Source: Flavobacterium enshiense DK69
GTDB lineage: Bacteria; Bacteroidota; Bacteroidia; Flavobacteriales; Flavobacteriaceae
Direction: 5' to 3'
Assembly: GCF_000498495.1 (NCBI RefSeq)
Contig: NZ_AVCS01000007.1
Span: 1-60,991 of the forward strand
DNA length: 60,991 nucleotides
Shown: in pieces, positions 24,687-33,843 of the stretch
How positions within the stretch are numbered: the first letter of the stretch is position 1
How the letters are laid out: every line of letters begins with the position of its first letter
The notes under the pieces: generated by a model
Told to the model about the DNA's origin: nothing
Databases searched by the model: none
What the model saw: only the letters and a program-made list of their open reading frames with translations
Program-made: the position numbers and the translations under genes

Positions 24687-25550
24687 ATGGATACCAAAGA
24701 ATTACTGAAAAAAGTACGGAAAATTGAAATCAAAACCCGAAGACTGAGCGATCATGTCTTTTCGGGCGAATATCATACGTCGTTTAAAGGGCGGGGAATG
24801 ACTTTTTCCGAAGTGCGCCAATATCAGTTTGGGGACGACGTTCGTGCCATCGACTGGAATGTAACGGCGCGTTATAACGAACCGTACATAAAAGTGTTCG
24901 AGGAAGAACGCGAACTGACCATGATGCTGATGGTAGACTGCAGCGGATCGGAGAGTTTCGGAACCAAAAACCAGCTGAAAAGCGAAATCATCACCGAAAT
25001 TGCCGCGACTATGGCTTTTTCGGCGACCCAAAACAATGATAAGATCGGATTGATTTTATTTTCCGATCAGATCGAATTGTTCATCCCTCCTAAAAAGGGA
25101 AAATCCCACGTACTTCGTATCATTCGTGAACTGATCGAATTTCAGCCTAAAAGCAGAAAAACCGATTTGTCCCAGGCACTGAAATTCCTTTCGGGTATTC
25201 AGAAAAAGAAAGCCATCGTATTCGTAATTTCCGATTTCATGACAAGTGATTACGAGCATACGCTTAAAATTGCCGGAAAGAAACATGATGTAACAGGCGT
25301 TCGAGTGTATGACCATCGTGAAGAATCGATGCCAAACATCGGAATGGTAACCATGGAAGATGCCGAAACAGGTGAAATCATGCTGGTAAATACCAACTCG
25401 AAAAAGGTACGCATGGAGTATGAGAAAAACTACCTGGATAACGTAAGATATTTTAACGAAACGTTTTCCCGTTGCGGATCCGGAGCGGTGAGCACAAGGG
25501 TAGACGAGAGTTATGTGACCAAATTACTGGGCTATTTTAAATCGCGATAA
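24687..25550 (+). CDS. DUF58 domain protein of the Bat operon
   Basis: A 287-residue cytoplasmic protein. The DUF58 core is clear: GRGMTFSEVRQYQFGDDVRAIDWNVTAR (read in parts, about 36-62) followed by YIKVFEEERELTMMLMVDCSGSE, where DCSGSE resembles a MIDAS start of a VWA-like fold. It is the standard second gene after moxR in Bat loci and presumably works with the ATPase on envelope targets. Separated from moxR by a word-repeat gap of 85 bases. Confidence 0.93.
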   Translation: MDTKELLKKVRKIEIKTRRLSDHVFSGEYHTSFKGRGMTFSEVRQYQFGDDVRAIDWNVTARYNEPYIKVFEEERELTMMLMVDCSGSESFGTKNQLKSEIITEIAATMAFSATQNNDKIGLILFSDQIELFIPPKKGKSHVLRIIRELIEFQPKSRKTDLSQALKFLSGIQKKKAIVFVISDFMTSDYEHTLKIAGKKHDVTGVRVYDHREESMPNIGMVTMEDAETGEIMLVNTNSKKVRMEYEKNYLDNVRYFNETFSRCGSGAVSTRVDESYVTKLLGYFKSR

Positions 25551-25589
25551 CAGCGTCGGTGCCGAATAAGCATAAGCAGTGACAAAAAA

Positions 25590-27212
25590 ATGACAAACAG
25601 AAAACAATACATATTCCTTTTTTTACTGATTGCAACCTTAGGTTTTGCACAGCAGCCGGTGCAGACCAGTGTTGATTCAACCAAAATCAAAATCGGTTCT
25701 CAGTTCAATCTGACTTTAAAAGTAAAAGGAACAAAAGAAACCCGAGTAGCTTTTCCTGAAAGCAAAAACTTCGGAAAACTGGAAGTGCTGGAATCGTACC
25801 CAATAGATACGATTAAGAAAGACGCTAGTTATGAATTCATAAAAAAATACGGCTTAACGCAATTCGACTCGGGCCGTTATGTGGTGCCGAGAATTCCGGT
25901 GTTAATCGGAAACAAACAATTCTTATCTGATTCGGCTGTAATTGTAGTCAACAACGTAGTAGTCGATACGCTCAAACAGAAAATGTACGATATCAAGCCG
26001 ATTGTTGAGGTTAAGGACTCATCGTCCGATTTCTGGTGGTATTTATTGGCAATAGTGTTGCTTGGCGGACTGGGATTCTTAGGTTATTGGCTTTACAAAA
26101 AGTATAAAAACCGTCCAAAGGAAGAAGAGATCATTTATGCTTCACCCATTGAAAAAGCAACCAGTTTATTACAGAGTTTAGAGAAAAAATCACTTTTGGA
26201 ACACGGTGACGTTAAATCGTACTATTCCGAAATGACAGACATCACGCGTACTTATATCGAGGAAACCGTTCACATTCCTGCTATGGAGAGTACAACTGAA
26301 GAACTTTTGGTGTCGATGAAACAGGCGACGATGAAGAAGAAAATGGGTATTCGTCAGGAGACCATGGAAACTTTTGAAAAGATCCTTAAAAATGCCGATC
26401 TGGTAAAGTTTGCCAAGTCCAAGCCTATGGATTTTGAGATTACCGAAGATCGTAAAAATATCGAAAAAATCATTTTTACCATTGATAAAGCCTTACCGAA
26501 AGAAATTGAAGAGGACGAGGTTGATTCTGATTACGAAAGGCAACAGGAAGAACTGAAACGCAAAAAGATTAAAAAACGCAATACCATTGTTGGAATAGCG
26601 TCCGGTTGTATTGCTTTACTTGTAATTGGATTCGTATTCTTAAACGGAACGAGTCTTTTTGGAAGTTCAACTAAGGAATTGTATGATCAAGACTGGATTA
26701 CCAGCGAATACGGAAATCCCGGCGTAATTATAGCTACCCCAAATGTTTTGCTTCGTAAGGATGCAGATAAAGAACTGCCAAAAGGGACAATGGCGTTGTT
26801 GAAGGAAATGCAGATGTTTGAATATGGAGGTTATTTTGATGATTACTATATCACGGTGAGTACTTCAAAATTCAAGCAGCCAATGAAAGACAGTGAAACT
26901 GCACCGATGCTGGATAAAGCATTGGAAGGCGGACTGAAAACACTGGAATTGAGAGGGGCTCAGGATATAATAATAAAAACGGAGGACTTCAATACCGGTA
27001 ACGGACTTTCGGGAAGAAAAGCCTACGGGACAATGAACATGCTCGACCCGATCAAACGTAAATCGGAGAAAGTATATTACGAATACATTGCCTTCGGTCA
27101 GGAAGGCGGTTTGCAGCAAATACTTTTGGCTCACAAAGAGGGCGATGAATTTGGAAGCAAAATCACGTCCAGAATTTTAGAATCAGTCGAACTTAGAAAA
27201 GCAGCACAATAA
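25590..27212 (+). CDS. BatD-like membrane protein (Bat operon third gene)
   Basis: A 540-residue exported membrane protein. Signal peptide (ends GFAQ), a beta-rich periplasmic domain (about 22-140, oxygen-tolerance BatD-like: KIKIGSQFNLTLKVKG, DSGRYVVPRIPV), a first membrane segment (about 150-170), a cytoplasmic helical part (about 175-325), a second membrane segment (about 330-350) and a C-terminal domain of about 185 residues that I do not recognise. Its stop overlaps the start of BatA by one base (TAATG), so translation is coupled. It differs from the later BatD in having the extra segment and C-terminal domain. Confidence 0.85.
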   Translation: MTNRKQYIFLFLLIATLGFAQQPVQTSVDSTKIKIGSQFNLTLKVKGTKETRVAFPESKNFGKLEVLESYPIDTIKKDASYEFIKKYGLTQFDSGRYVVPRIPVLIGNKQFLSDSAVIVVNNVVVDTLKQKMYDIKPIVEVKDSSSDFWWYLLAIVLLGGLGFLGYWLYKKYKNRPKEEEIIYASPIEKATSLLQSLEKKSLLEHGDVKSYYSEMTDITRTYIEETVHIPAMESTTEELLVSMKQATMKKKMGIRQETMETFEKILKNADLVKFAKSKPMDFEITEDRKNIEKIIFTIDKALPKEIEEDEVDSDYERQQEELKRKKIKKRNTIVGIASGCIALLVIGFVFLNGTSLFGSSTKELYDQDWITSEYGNPGVIIATPNVLLRKDADKELPKGTMALLKEMQMFEYGGYFDDYYITVSTSKFKQPMKDSETAPMLDKALEGGLKTLELRGAQDIIIKTEDFNTGNGLSGRKAYGTMNMLDPIKRKSEKVYYEYIAFGQEGGLQQILLAHKEGDEFGSKITSRILESVELRKAAQ

Positions 27213-28213
27213 TGAAAAATATCACGTTTGCTAATCCGGAATTCTTCTGGCTGTTTTTGGTTCTTCCGATAGTTATTGGCTGGTATTTTTGGAAGCGAAA
27301 GGAACATTCAGCGACGTTAAAAGTCAGCTCGGTTAAAGGGTTCAAAGTGTCGAATTCGGCGTTACCAAAGCTAAAGCCAATGTTGTTCATCCTGCGGCTA
27401 TTGGCTCTAAGTGCCTTGATCATGGCAATCGCCCGACCGCAATCAACCGATGTTACTAATAAATCGAGAACAACACGCGGAATCGATATTGTAATGGCAA
27501 TTGACGTTTCGGGAAGTATGCTGGCCAAGGATTTAAAACCTAACCGTATGGAAGCTTTGAAAAGAGTGGCTTCCGAATTCGTGGAAGAACGTCCCAATGA
27601 CCGTATCGGATTGGTGGTGTATGCGGCCGAAAGTTATACCAAAACGCCGGTAACCAGCGATAAAGCTGTAGTTTTAGATGCGTTGAACAGTGTTAAATAT
27701 GATAATGTATTACAGGACGGAACCGGAATCGGAGTCGGATTGGCCACGGCGGTAAACCGTTTAAAGGATAGTAAAGCCAAAAGTAAAATCATCATCCTTT
27801 TAACCGACGGGGTAAACAATTCGGGATTTATCGACCCGAGAATGGCTTCTGAAATCGCAAAAGAATATGGCATAAAGGTTTACACTATCGGAATCGGAAC
27901 CAACGGAATGGCGGAGTTCCCCTATGCGATCGCGCCAAACGGACAGTTTTTATTCCGTATGATGAAAGTAGAAATCGATGAAAAACTGATGAAGGAAATC
28001 GCACTGATGACCGACGGAAAGTATTTCAGGGCCACCAGCAACAAAAGTTTGGAAAGCATTTATAACGAAATCAATAAATTGGAAACCACAGAGGTTCAGG
28101 AACAGCGTTTTTATAATTACGATGAAAAATACAGGCTGTTCGGATTTTTAGCTCTTGGTTTGCTGAGTTTGGAATTAGTGTTAAGAAAGACCTTGTTTAG
28201 AGGTTTTATATAA
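27212..28213 (+). CDS. batA: BatA, VWA-domain membrane protein
   Basis: A 333-residue protein with two N-terminal membrane segments (about 8-25 and 55-72), a VWA domain with an intact MIDAS (IDVSGSM, the TKTPVTSD threonine region and LLTDGVNNSG) and a C-terminal membrane segment (about 310-328). BatA is thought to form envelope complexes with the other Bat proteins and MoxR. The start overlaps the previous stop by one base. Confidence 0.92.
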   Translation: MKNITFANPEFFWLFLVLPIVIGWYFWKRKEHSATLKVSSVKGFKVSNSALPKLKPMLFILRLLALSALIMAIARPQSTDVTNKSRTTRGIDIVMAIDVSGSMLAKDLKPNRMEALKRVASEFVEERPNDRIGLVVYAAESYTKTPVTSDKAVVLDALNSVKYDNVLQDGTGIGVGLATAVNRLKDSKAKSKIIILLTDGVNNSGFIDPRMASEIAKEYGIKVYTIGIGTNGMAEFPYAIAPNGQFLFRMMKVEIDEKLMKEIALMTDGKYFRATSNKSLESIYNEINKLETTEVQEQRFYNYDEKYRLFGFLALGLLSLELVLRKTLFRGFI

Positions 28214-28219
28214 GTGATC

Positions 28220-29263
28220 ATGGAGAATTTTGAATTTGACGAACCGAAATATTTTTATTTAGCACTCATCTTACCGATTCTGCTAGTGCTTTTCCTGATC
28301 AATTTGTATTGGCAGAAAAAAAAGCAACGGGAATTTGGTGATTTGGAATTGTTGAAACAGTTAAGCCCTGAGAAATCTACGTTTAAGCCGGTTCTGAAAT
28401 TGGTCGTAGTCTTATTGGGTTTGGCGGCATTGGTTCTTGCTTTGGTAAATCCGAAAATCGGGACCAAAATGGAAACGGTGAAGCGCCAAGGTGTAGACAT
28501 CGTTTTTGCGGTGGATATTTCCAAAAGTATGCTTGCGGAAGATATTGCGCCGAACCGTCTTGAAAAAAGTAAACAGGTGGTTTCGCAAATTATCAATCAA
28601 TTGGGCAGTGACCGCATCGGAATTGTCGGTTATGCCGGAAGTGCCTACCCAGTTTTGCCAATAACCACTGATTACAGTGTAGCGAAAATGTACCTGCAAA
28701 GTATGAATACCGACATGGTTTCGTCACAGGGAACAGCATTGGGAGAAGCGTTGAAGCTGGCCGGTTCGTATTTTGATGATCCGCAAACTAGTAAATTGAT
28801 CATTATGCTTTCCGATGGAGAAGATCACGGTGAAGGTTTTGAGGAAGCATTGGAGGAAATTAAAGACAAGAAAATAAAAGTAATTACAGTTGGTATCGGA
28901 ACAGAAAAAGGAGGTCCGATTCCATTGCGCCATAATGGAGTAATCGAAGGCTTCAAAAAAGACCGTGAAGGTGAAACAGTTATTACGAAGTTATATCCTG
29001 AAACATTGAAAACAATCGCCAAAAATGCCAGTGGAGGGTATGTTTTCGGAGGGAATACCAAAAATGTCCTTGATTACGTGAAAAACGGATTGGACAATTT
29101 AGAGAAAACCGATTTCGAAAGTCAGCAGATTGCCGATTTTGAATCGCAGTTCCAATGGTTTTTGGGCATCGCCTTTTTCTTGCTGTTTTTGGATGTTTTC
29201 TTTTTGGAAAGAAGAACAAAATGGGTCAGAAAACTGAATTTATTTAATGAGGAGAAAAAATAA
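28220..29263 (+). CDS. batB: BatB, VWA-domain membrane protein
   Basis: A 347-residue paralogue of BatA; I use the ATG at 28220, with a GTG at 28214 also in frame. Membrane segments at about 12-30 and 57-76, MIDAS (VDISKSM, then MLSDGEDHGEG) and a C-terminal membrane segment (about 310-330) are present. It starts 6 bases after BatA. Role as for BatA. Confidence 0.92.
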   Translation: MENFEFDEPKYFYLALILPILLVLFLINLYWQKKKQREFGDLELLKQLSPEKSTFKPVLKLVVVLLGLAALVLALVNPKIGTKMETVKRQGVDIVFAVDISKSMLAEDIAPNRLEKSKQVVSQIINQLGSDRIGIVGYAGSAYPVLPITTDYSVAKMYLQSMNTDMVSSQGTALGEALKLAGSYFDDPQTSKLIIMLSDGEDHGEGFEEALEEIKDKKIKVITVGIGTEKGGPIPLRHNGVIEGFKKDREGETVITKLYPETLKTIAKNASGGYVFGGNTKNVLDYVKNGLDNLEKTDFESQQIADFESQFQWFLGIAFFLLFLDVFFLERRTKWVRKLNLFNEEKK

Positions 29264-29270
29264 AAGTCGG

Positions 29271-30026
29271 ATGAAGCATTTAATTTTATATATCTTTTTA
29301 TTGTTTTCTGTGGGACTTTTTGCCCAAAAGAAGGATAAAAACCTTCCGAAAGGAAATGAAGAGTTCAACGATAAACAATTCGCCGAAGCGGAAGCGGATT
29401 ACCGTATTTCGCAATTCCAAAACCCACAAAGAGCAACATCATCCTATAATTTAGGGAACGCAATTTACCGTCAGAAACAACCAAGCGAGGCCAAGCATTC
29501 GTATTTGGAAGCCATCGAAAATGCCAAAGGAAAGAAACAGAAGCACAAAGCCTATCACAATTTAGGGAATGTGCTGATGACGGAAAAAAACTATCAGGGC
29601 GCTGTGGAAGCTTATAAAAATGCACTTCGTAACAATCCTAACGATGAGGAAACCCGCTATAATTATGCATTGGCGAAGCAAAAATTAAAAGAGAATCCGC
29701 CTAAAAAAGACGATAAAAACAAGGATAAGGACAAAGATCAAAACAAAGATCAGCAGCCGAAAGACAATAAAGACCAGAACAAGGATCAGCAGGATAAGAA
29801 TCAGGACAAAAACCAAGACAAGAAAGACGATCCTAAAAATCCGGACAAAAAAGAAGGTAAAGGCGATGAGGACAAACAACCTCAAAAACCACAACCAAGC
29901 GGCGCTTCGAAACAACGAATGGAAAATCTGTTGGATGCGCTGAACAATGAGGAAAAGAAAATTCAGGATAAAGTTAAGGGAAGGGAAGTCAAAGGAAGAC
30001 CGACTCAAAATGAAAAAGATTGGTAA
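29271..30026 (+). CDS. batC: BatC, TPR protein
   Basis: A 251-residue exported protein. The frame is open from 29247 inside batB, but the ATG at 29271 gives a clean signal peptide ending LFAQ. Three TPR-like units follow (about 25-135: AEADYRISQFQNPQRATSSYNLGNAIYRQK in parts, then AYHNLGNVLMTEKNYQGAVEAYKNALRNNPND). The C-terminal third (about 145-230) is low-complexity, rich in Lys, Asp, Gln and Asn repeats of the KDKNKDQ type. BatC probably mediates protein contacts in the Bat complex. Confidence 0.9.
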   Translation: MKHLILYIFLLFSVGLFAQKKDKNLPKGNEEFNDKQFAEAEADYRISQFQNPQRATSSYNLGNAIYRQKQPSEAKHSYLEAIENAKGKKQKHKAYHNLGNVLMTEKNYQGAVEAYKNALRNNPNDEETRYNYALAKQKLKENPPKKDDKNKDKDKDQNKDQQPKDNKDQNKDQQDKNQDKNQDKKDDPKNPDKKEGKGDEDKQPQKPQPSGASKQRMENLLDALNNEEKKIQDKVKGREVKGRPTQNEKDW

Positions 30027-30073
30027 TCGATTTGAGAATAATGTGTGTTGATTTTATAAAAGAAATTAAATTG

Positions 30074-31900
30074 ATGAGAAGTAAAGGTTTCATTCTGTTG
30101 TTGTTTTTAGCCGTTCAGTCGGTTTTTGCTCAAGTGGAGTTCAAAGCCACAGTGAGTAAAAACAACATTGGAATTAATGAGCGTTTGCGAATCGATTTTA
30201 CTATGAATGATGATGGTGATAATTTCGAAGCACCATCGTTTGAAGGATTTAAAATTTTTGGCGGACCCAATCAGTCGGTTAGCTATTCGTGGGTGAACGG
30301 TAGAAAATCGTTCAGCAAATCCTACTCTTTCTTTTTGATGCCTATCAAAAAAGGAACATTTGTCATCAAGCCTGCTTCGATAGAAATCGCGGGAAAAATT
30401 TATAAAACCAATCCGGTAAAGATTACGGTAGGAAATGCAGTAGCGGAGCCCGAACCGGAAGAGGAAGAAGATCCGTTTGCAGTCATCTTTGGGAGTCAAC
30501 GAAGAAGACAACAGCAACAGCAGCAGCAACAACAATTGCCATCGTCACTGAAAGATGGCGACGGTATTCATTTAGTGGCAGAAATATCCAATTCGAATCC
30601 GTATCTGAACGAACCGATAACGGCTGTTTATAAGCTGTATGTGAGTCCGTATGTTAGCGTTAGTGATTTTCGTGAAACGGCCAGTCCGAAATATAACAAT
30701 TTCTGGAGTCAGGCCATTGATCTTAAAAACCTGTCCGTTCAGATGGGCAAATACAACGGGGAAGATTATCGTTATGTGGTCCTGAGAAAAACCGTTTTGT
30801 ATCCGCAAAAAACTGGGAAATTAAGGATTGAGCCATTGACATTGGATATTACTATGCAAGCACCAACCGGTCGTCGTGATGTTTTTGGTCGAATGGAGAT
30901 TACCAACGGAACCAAAAAAGTGTCAGCAGGTGCCAAAATGATTAACGTGAAAGCCTTACCGGAAGCTGGGAAACCAGAGGGATTTGATGGTGCGGTCGGT
31001 TCTTTCGACTTTAAAGTGAAAACTTCAAAAACGACTTTAAAATCAGGCGAATCGCTGGAGTTAACCGTAAGTGCTTCCGGTAAAGGGAACATGAAGTTGT
31101 TTACGTTGCCTAAGCCTGTAGTTCCAAGCGCGTTGGAAATGTATGATCCGGAACATAAGGAAAATGTAACCACGCCTTTGTCGGGCATGCATGGGACAAT
31201 TTCCGACACTTATACGATAGTGCCTCAATACAAAGGTGTTTATGCAGTTAAACCATTAGTGTTTTCATACTTTGATTTGGATTCGAAATCGTATAAAACA
31301 ATAACTTCTGAAGAGATAAAAATAAATGTGTTGGATGGGCAAATGCCGACTTCAGGTGATCAGGTGGCTTCGGCAGGTAAACAAGAGGTTGTCAAAAGCG
31401 ATCAGTTTGCTTTTGTGAAAGCCAAAACAGAATTGTCTCCAATCTACAGTGATGATTTTCTTGGTTCCAGTTTGTTCTATACTCTCTTATTTGGTCCTTT
31501 CCTGATCATTCCGGTGATTGTATTGGCGAAAAAGAAAAAAGAAGCCATTGATAGCGATGTGGCCGGAAACAAAATCCGTCAGTCAAACAAGATGGCTAAA
31601 AAGTTCCTTTCCGAAGCCAGCAAACAATTGGGTAATAAGGAGCCGTTCTACGATGCTATGGAGCGTGCAATGCATAACTTCCTGAAAGCTAAATTGTCTA
31701 TTGAAACATCCGAAATGAGCAAGGATAACATTCAGGAATTGCTGGTTTCTAAAAATGCACAAACAGATACGGTAAGTGATTTCATGAAGTTGATGGATAA
31801 CTGCGAATTTGCCCGTTATGCACCGTCAACCAGTGTGGCAATGCAACAGGATTATGATAAGGCGGTAAGTGTTATTTCCGATTTGAGTAAGCAGATTTAA
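30074..31900 (+). CDS. batD: BatD, oxygen-tolerance protein
   Basis: A 608-residue exported protein from the ATG at 30074; an upstream extension to 30020 would overlap batC and lose the signal peptide. Signal peptide ends SVFAQ. The BatD domain begins VEFKATVSKNNIGINERLRIDFTMND. A run of Gln (about residues 144-152) divides it. A membrane segment lies at about 470-490 (LLFGPFLIIPVIVLAKKKK), followed by a helical cytoplasmic tail. It belongs with BatA-C and BatE; the molecular role is not established. Confidence 0.92.
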   Translation: MRSKGFILLLFLAVQSVFAQVEFKATVSKNNIGINERLRIDFTMNDDGDNFEAPSFEGFKIFGGPNQSVSYSWVNGRKSFSKSYSFFLMPIKKGTFVIKPASIEIAGKIYKTNPVKITVGNAVAEPEPEEEEDPFAVIFGSQRRRQQQQQQQQQLPSSLKDGDGIHLVAEISNSNPYLNEPITAVYKLYVSPYVSVSDFRETASPKYNNFWSQAIDLKNLSVQMGKYNGEDYRYVVLRKTVLYPQKTGKLRIEPLTLDITMQAPTGRRDVFGRMEITNGTKKVSAGAKMINVKALPEAGKPEGFDGAVGSFDFKVKTSKTTLKSGESLELTVSASGKGNMKLFTLPKPVVPSALEMYDPEHKENVTTPLSGMHGTISDTYTIVPQYKGVYAVKPLVFSYFDLDSKSYKTITSEEIKINVLDGQMPTSGDQVASAGKQEVVKSDQFAFVKAKTELSPIYSDDFLGSSLFYTLLFGPFLIIPVIVLAKKKKEAIDSDVAGNKIRQSNKMAKKFLSEASKQLGNKEPFYDAMERAMHNFLKAKLSIETSEMSKDNIQELLVSKNAQTDTVSDFMKLMDNCEFARYAPSTSVAMQQDYDKAVSVISDLSKQI

Positions 31901-31911
31901 TTTTGAAAGCG

Positions 31912-32667
31912 ATGAAAAAGTTGTTCTTTATAGTTTTATTGGTTTCTCAGGCCATTTTTGCCCAATCCGCTTTTGAGAAAGGAAACGAATTGTATCGAAA
32001 AGAGAAATACGAAGAAGCCGTGGTTTTGTATGAGGGAATCCTGAAATCGGGAGAACAGTCGGCTGAATTGTATTTCAATCTGGGAAATACCTACTACAAA
32101 CTACATAAGGTGGCGCCGTCAATTTACAATTACGAAAAAGCGCTGTTGCTGAATCCCGACGATACAGAAATCCAGACCAATCTGAAATTCGCCCAAAAAA
32201 TGGCGATAGACGAAATAAAAGTGGTTCCTGAGGTAGGCTTTTCGAAAATGTTGAGCGACCTTTTGGATGTATTCCATTATGATACCTGGGCTGGAATTGC
32301 CACAGGTTTCTCGGCTTTGTTTCTGTTGTTTTTCATCGGCTATTATTTTGGTGCTACTTCTTTGGTGAAACGTTCGTTTTTTGTTGCGATGATTTTTTCC
32401 TTGGTGGTTATACTGATAAGTGTCGCTTCGGCTATAACTGAACGAAACAATTACAATAAGGAACGCCCTGCTATCGTGTTTGCAGAAGTAATTTCAGTAA
32501 AAAGCGAGCCTATGGCTTCAGGTCCAGAAGCATTCGTATTACATGAAGGGACTAAAGTTTTTGTTTTAGAGGATCGCGAAAAATGGCGAAAAATCCAGCT
32601 AACCGATGAAACCGAAGGCTGGATTGAAAAAGATGCGATTCGTGAGTTGAAATCCAGCGAACAGTAA
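31912..32667 (+). CDS. batE: BatE, TPR and SH3-like protein
   Basis: A 251-residue protein from the ATG at 31912 (TTG at 31903 also in frame). Signal peptide ends IFAQS; TPR units at about 20-95 (AELYFNLGNTYYKLHKVAPSIYNYEKALLLNPDD in parts); two membrane segments at about 125-145 and 157-175; and a bacterial SH3-like domain at the end (about 185-250: EVISVKSEPM, EGTKVFVLEDREKWRKIQLTDE, EGWIEKDAIREL). Last gene of the Bat operon, 11 bases after BatD. Converges on cvpA without a clear terminator. Confidence 0.92.
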   Translation: MKKLFFIVLLVSQAIFAQSAFEKGNELYRKEKYEEAVVLYEGILKSGEQSAELYFNLGNTYYKLHKVAPSIYNYEKALLLNPDDTEIQTNLKFAQKMAIDEIKVVPEVGFSKMLSDLLDVFHYDTWAGIATGFSALFLLFFIGYYFGATSLVKRSFFVAMIFSLVVILISVASAITERNNYNKERPAIVFAEVISVKSEPMASGPEAFVLHEGTKVFVLEDREKWRKIQLTDETEGWIEKDAIRELKSSEQ

Positions 32668-32688
32668 TCAGTTTTCAGTAGACAGTCT

Positions 32689-33207
32689 CTATGAACTTTT
32701 TATAGCGCCTTCTTTTAAATTGTTGAACCAATCGGTTAAGACAGGCAATAAAAATTCAGAAGTTTTCAGTATCGGATTAAAAAGCAGTGACTCATCCTGG
32801 GTTTCTTTGGAAACCATCATATTGTTGATGTTCACTTTCTGGAACAGGCACAAAACAACACCTAAAAGTAAAATCGTTTTTATCGTTGCAAAGAGTCCGC
32901 CGCCTATGGTGTTGAGCCATCCCATAAAGGTCATATTTGCTACGCCGGATAATACTTTGGCTAACAAATGAATGGCAACCACAACGGCTATCAATGTCAA
33001 AATAAAAGCGGTAACCTGAATGGTTTTTGGTGACCAAGATACCACGCTGCCAACTGCAGAGCGGGCCACATACGAAAATTTAATGGCAAGGTAGATTCCG
33101 ATGAAAAGTGAAATCAGTGAAGCTATTTCAACGAAAAGTCCGTTGCGAATACCTTTAATCAATCCAAATACCAGAAAAGCGGCCAACACAATATCAATAA
33201 AACCCAT
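32689..33207 (-). CDS. CvpA family membrane protein
   Basis: A 172-residue protein from the ATG at 33207. The frame runs back to 33420 but that part overlaps a divergent gene and its promoter, and the family starts at MGFIDIVLAAFLVFGLIKG. Four hydrophobic segments (about 5-20, 30-50, 65-88, 105-127) with the conserved RNGLFVEIASL and MGWLNTIGGGLFATIKT match CvpA/colicin V production proteins. Their function is linked to envelope homeostasis. It has its own -7 box (33230-33237). Confidence 0.9.
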   Translation of the reverse strand: MGFIDIVLAAFLVFGLIKGIRNGLFVEIASLISLFIGIYLAIKFSYVARSAVGSVVSWSPKTIQVTAFILTLIAVVVAIHLLAKVLSGVANMTFMGWLNTIGGGLFATIKTILLLGVVLCLFQKVNINNMMVSKETQDESLLFNPILKTSEFLLPVLTDWFNNLKEGAIKSS

Positions 33208-33229
33208 AACAAGAGAATATAATAAAGCG

Positions 33230-33237
33230 CAAAGATA
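33230..33237 (-). promoter_or_regulatory. -7 box of cvpA
   Basis: TATCTTTG on the minus strand fits TAnnTTTG, 22 bases before the ATG at 33207. No good -33 TTG. Confidence 0.5.
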
Positions 33238-33323
33238 GAAGAACAGGCGTAAAAGAGGTGTGAGTGAAAAGTAAAAAGGGATAAGGGATAAGTTAAAAGT
33301 ATAATTCTCGTCGTACAACTCAC

Positions 33324-33331
33324 TATCTTTG
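33324..33331 (+). promoter_or_regulatory. -7 box of the 33393 gene
   Basis: TATCTTTG on the plus strand, 61 bases before the ATG at 33393. The same eight bases serve the divergent cvpA gene. Confidence 0.5.
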
Positions 33332-33392
33332 CAACGCAATTTTATGGTGTATGGATTAATAACCCATATATCATAACTCATAATTTCAAAAA

Positions 33393-33749
33393 ATGTCAAG
33401 AGACGAACAATTAAAATCACGCTGGGAAACAGTGGTCACAATACTTTCCAATCAATTTGCCGATGGCGAAATATTGGATTTGGATGCTATAATTTATCTG
33501 ATAGGCGTTCAGGAATTAGGGCAATTCAACAAGACTTTCAAAAAGGATGAAAAGGTAAACCTGATGCATATCGCCATTTGCCGATTGTTGGAGCCTTACG
33601 GTTACTACGAATTTGAATTTTTCGACAACGACGGCTGGCCGCATTACAAGGTTAAGGAGCAGCTTCCACCGTTGAAAGCCGGAGAACAATCGGTGCTGAT
33701 GAAAGAAGCGATAGTGAATTATTTTCTGGAAAAACAGCTTATTGAATAG
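33393..33749 (+). CDS. Conserved small protein upstream of pheS
   Basis: A 118-residue soluble protein, acidic, with no signal peptide. Helix-rich N-terminus (RWETVVTILSNQF, then DAIIYLIGVQELGQ) and a short aromatic stretch (YGYYEFEFFDNDGWPHYK). I recognise it as the type of short conserved protein often found in Flavobacteriia but cannot assign a function. Divergent from cvpA; pheS follows after a gap containing degenerate word repeats. Confidence 0.82.
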   Translation: MSRDEQLKSRWETVVTILSNQFADGEILDLDAIIYLIGVQELGQFNKTFKKDEKVNLMHIAICRLLEPYGYYEFEFFDNDGWPHYKVKEQLPPLKAGEQSVLMKEAIVNYFLEKQLIE

Positions 33750-33820
33750 TAATCAGATGAAAGAACACAGATTTCAGACCTAAAACTTCTGATTTCTGAC
33801 TTTTAACTTCTAACTTTTTC
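33749..33820. repeat. Degenerate word repeats before pheS
   Basis: The gap reads as imperfect variants of one word: CAGATTTCAGACC, CTTCTGATTTCTGACTTTTAACTTCTAAC. It is like the gap at 24602-24686. It ends next to the pheS -7 box. Confidence 0.5.
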
Positions 33821-33821
33821 C

Positions 33822-33829
33822 TAAATTTG
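33822..33829 (+). promoter_or_regulatory. -7 box of pheS
   Basis: TAAATTTG fits TAnnTTTG, 15 bases before the ATG at 33844. No -33 TTG at the usual distance. Confidence 0.5.
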
Positions 33830-33843
33830 CATCCAATTACAGA

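Noticed and set aside
29685..30008. 107-codon minus-strand frame opposite batC
   Set aside because: It is the antisense of the Lys/Asp/Gln low-complexity tail and so looks hydrophobic; no independent support.
30500..30540. CAG/CAA run as a microsatellite element
   Set aside because: It encodes an in-frame Gln run in batD and is short; no sign of instability visible in one sequence.
33208..33420. 71-residue upstream extension of the cvpA frame
   Set aside because: It crosses the cvpA -7 box and the divergent gene's promoter and start; the family begins at MGFIDIV.
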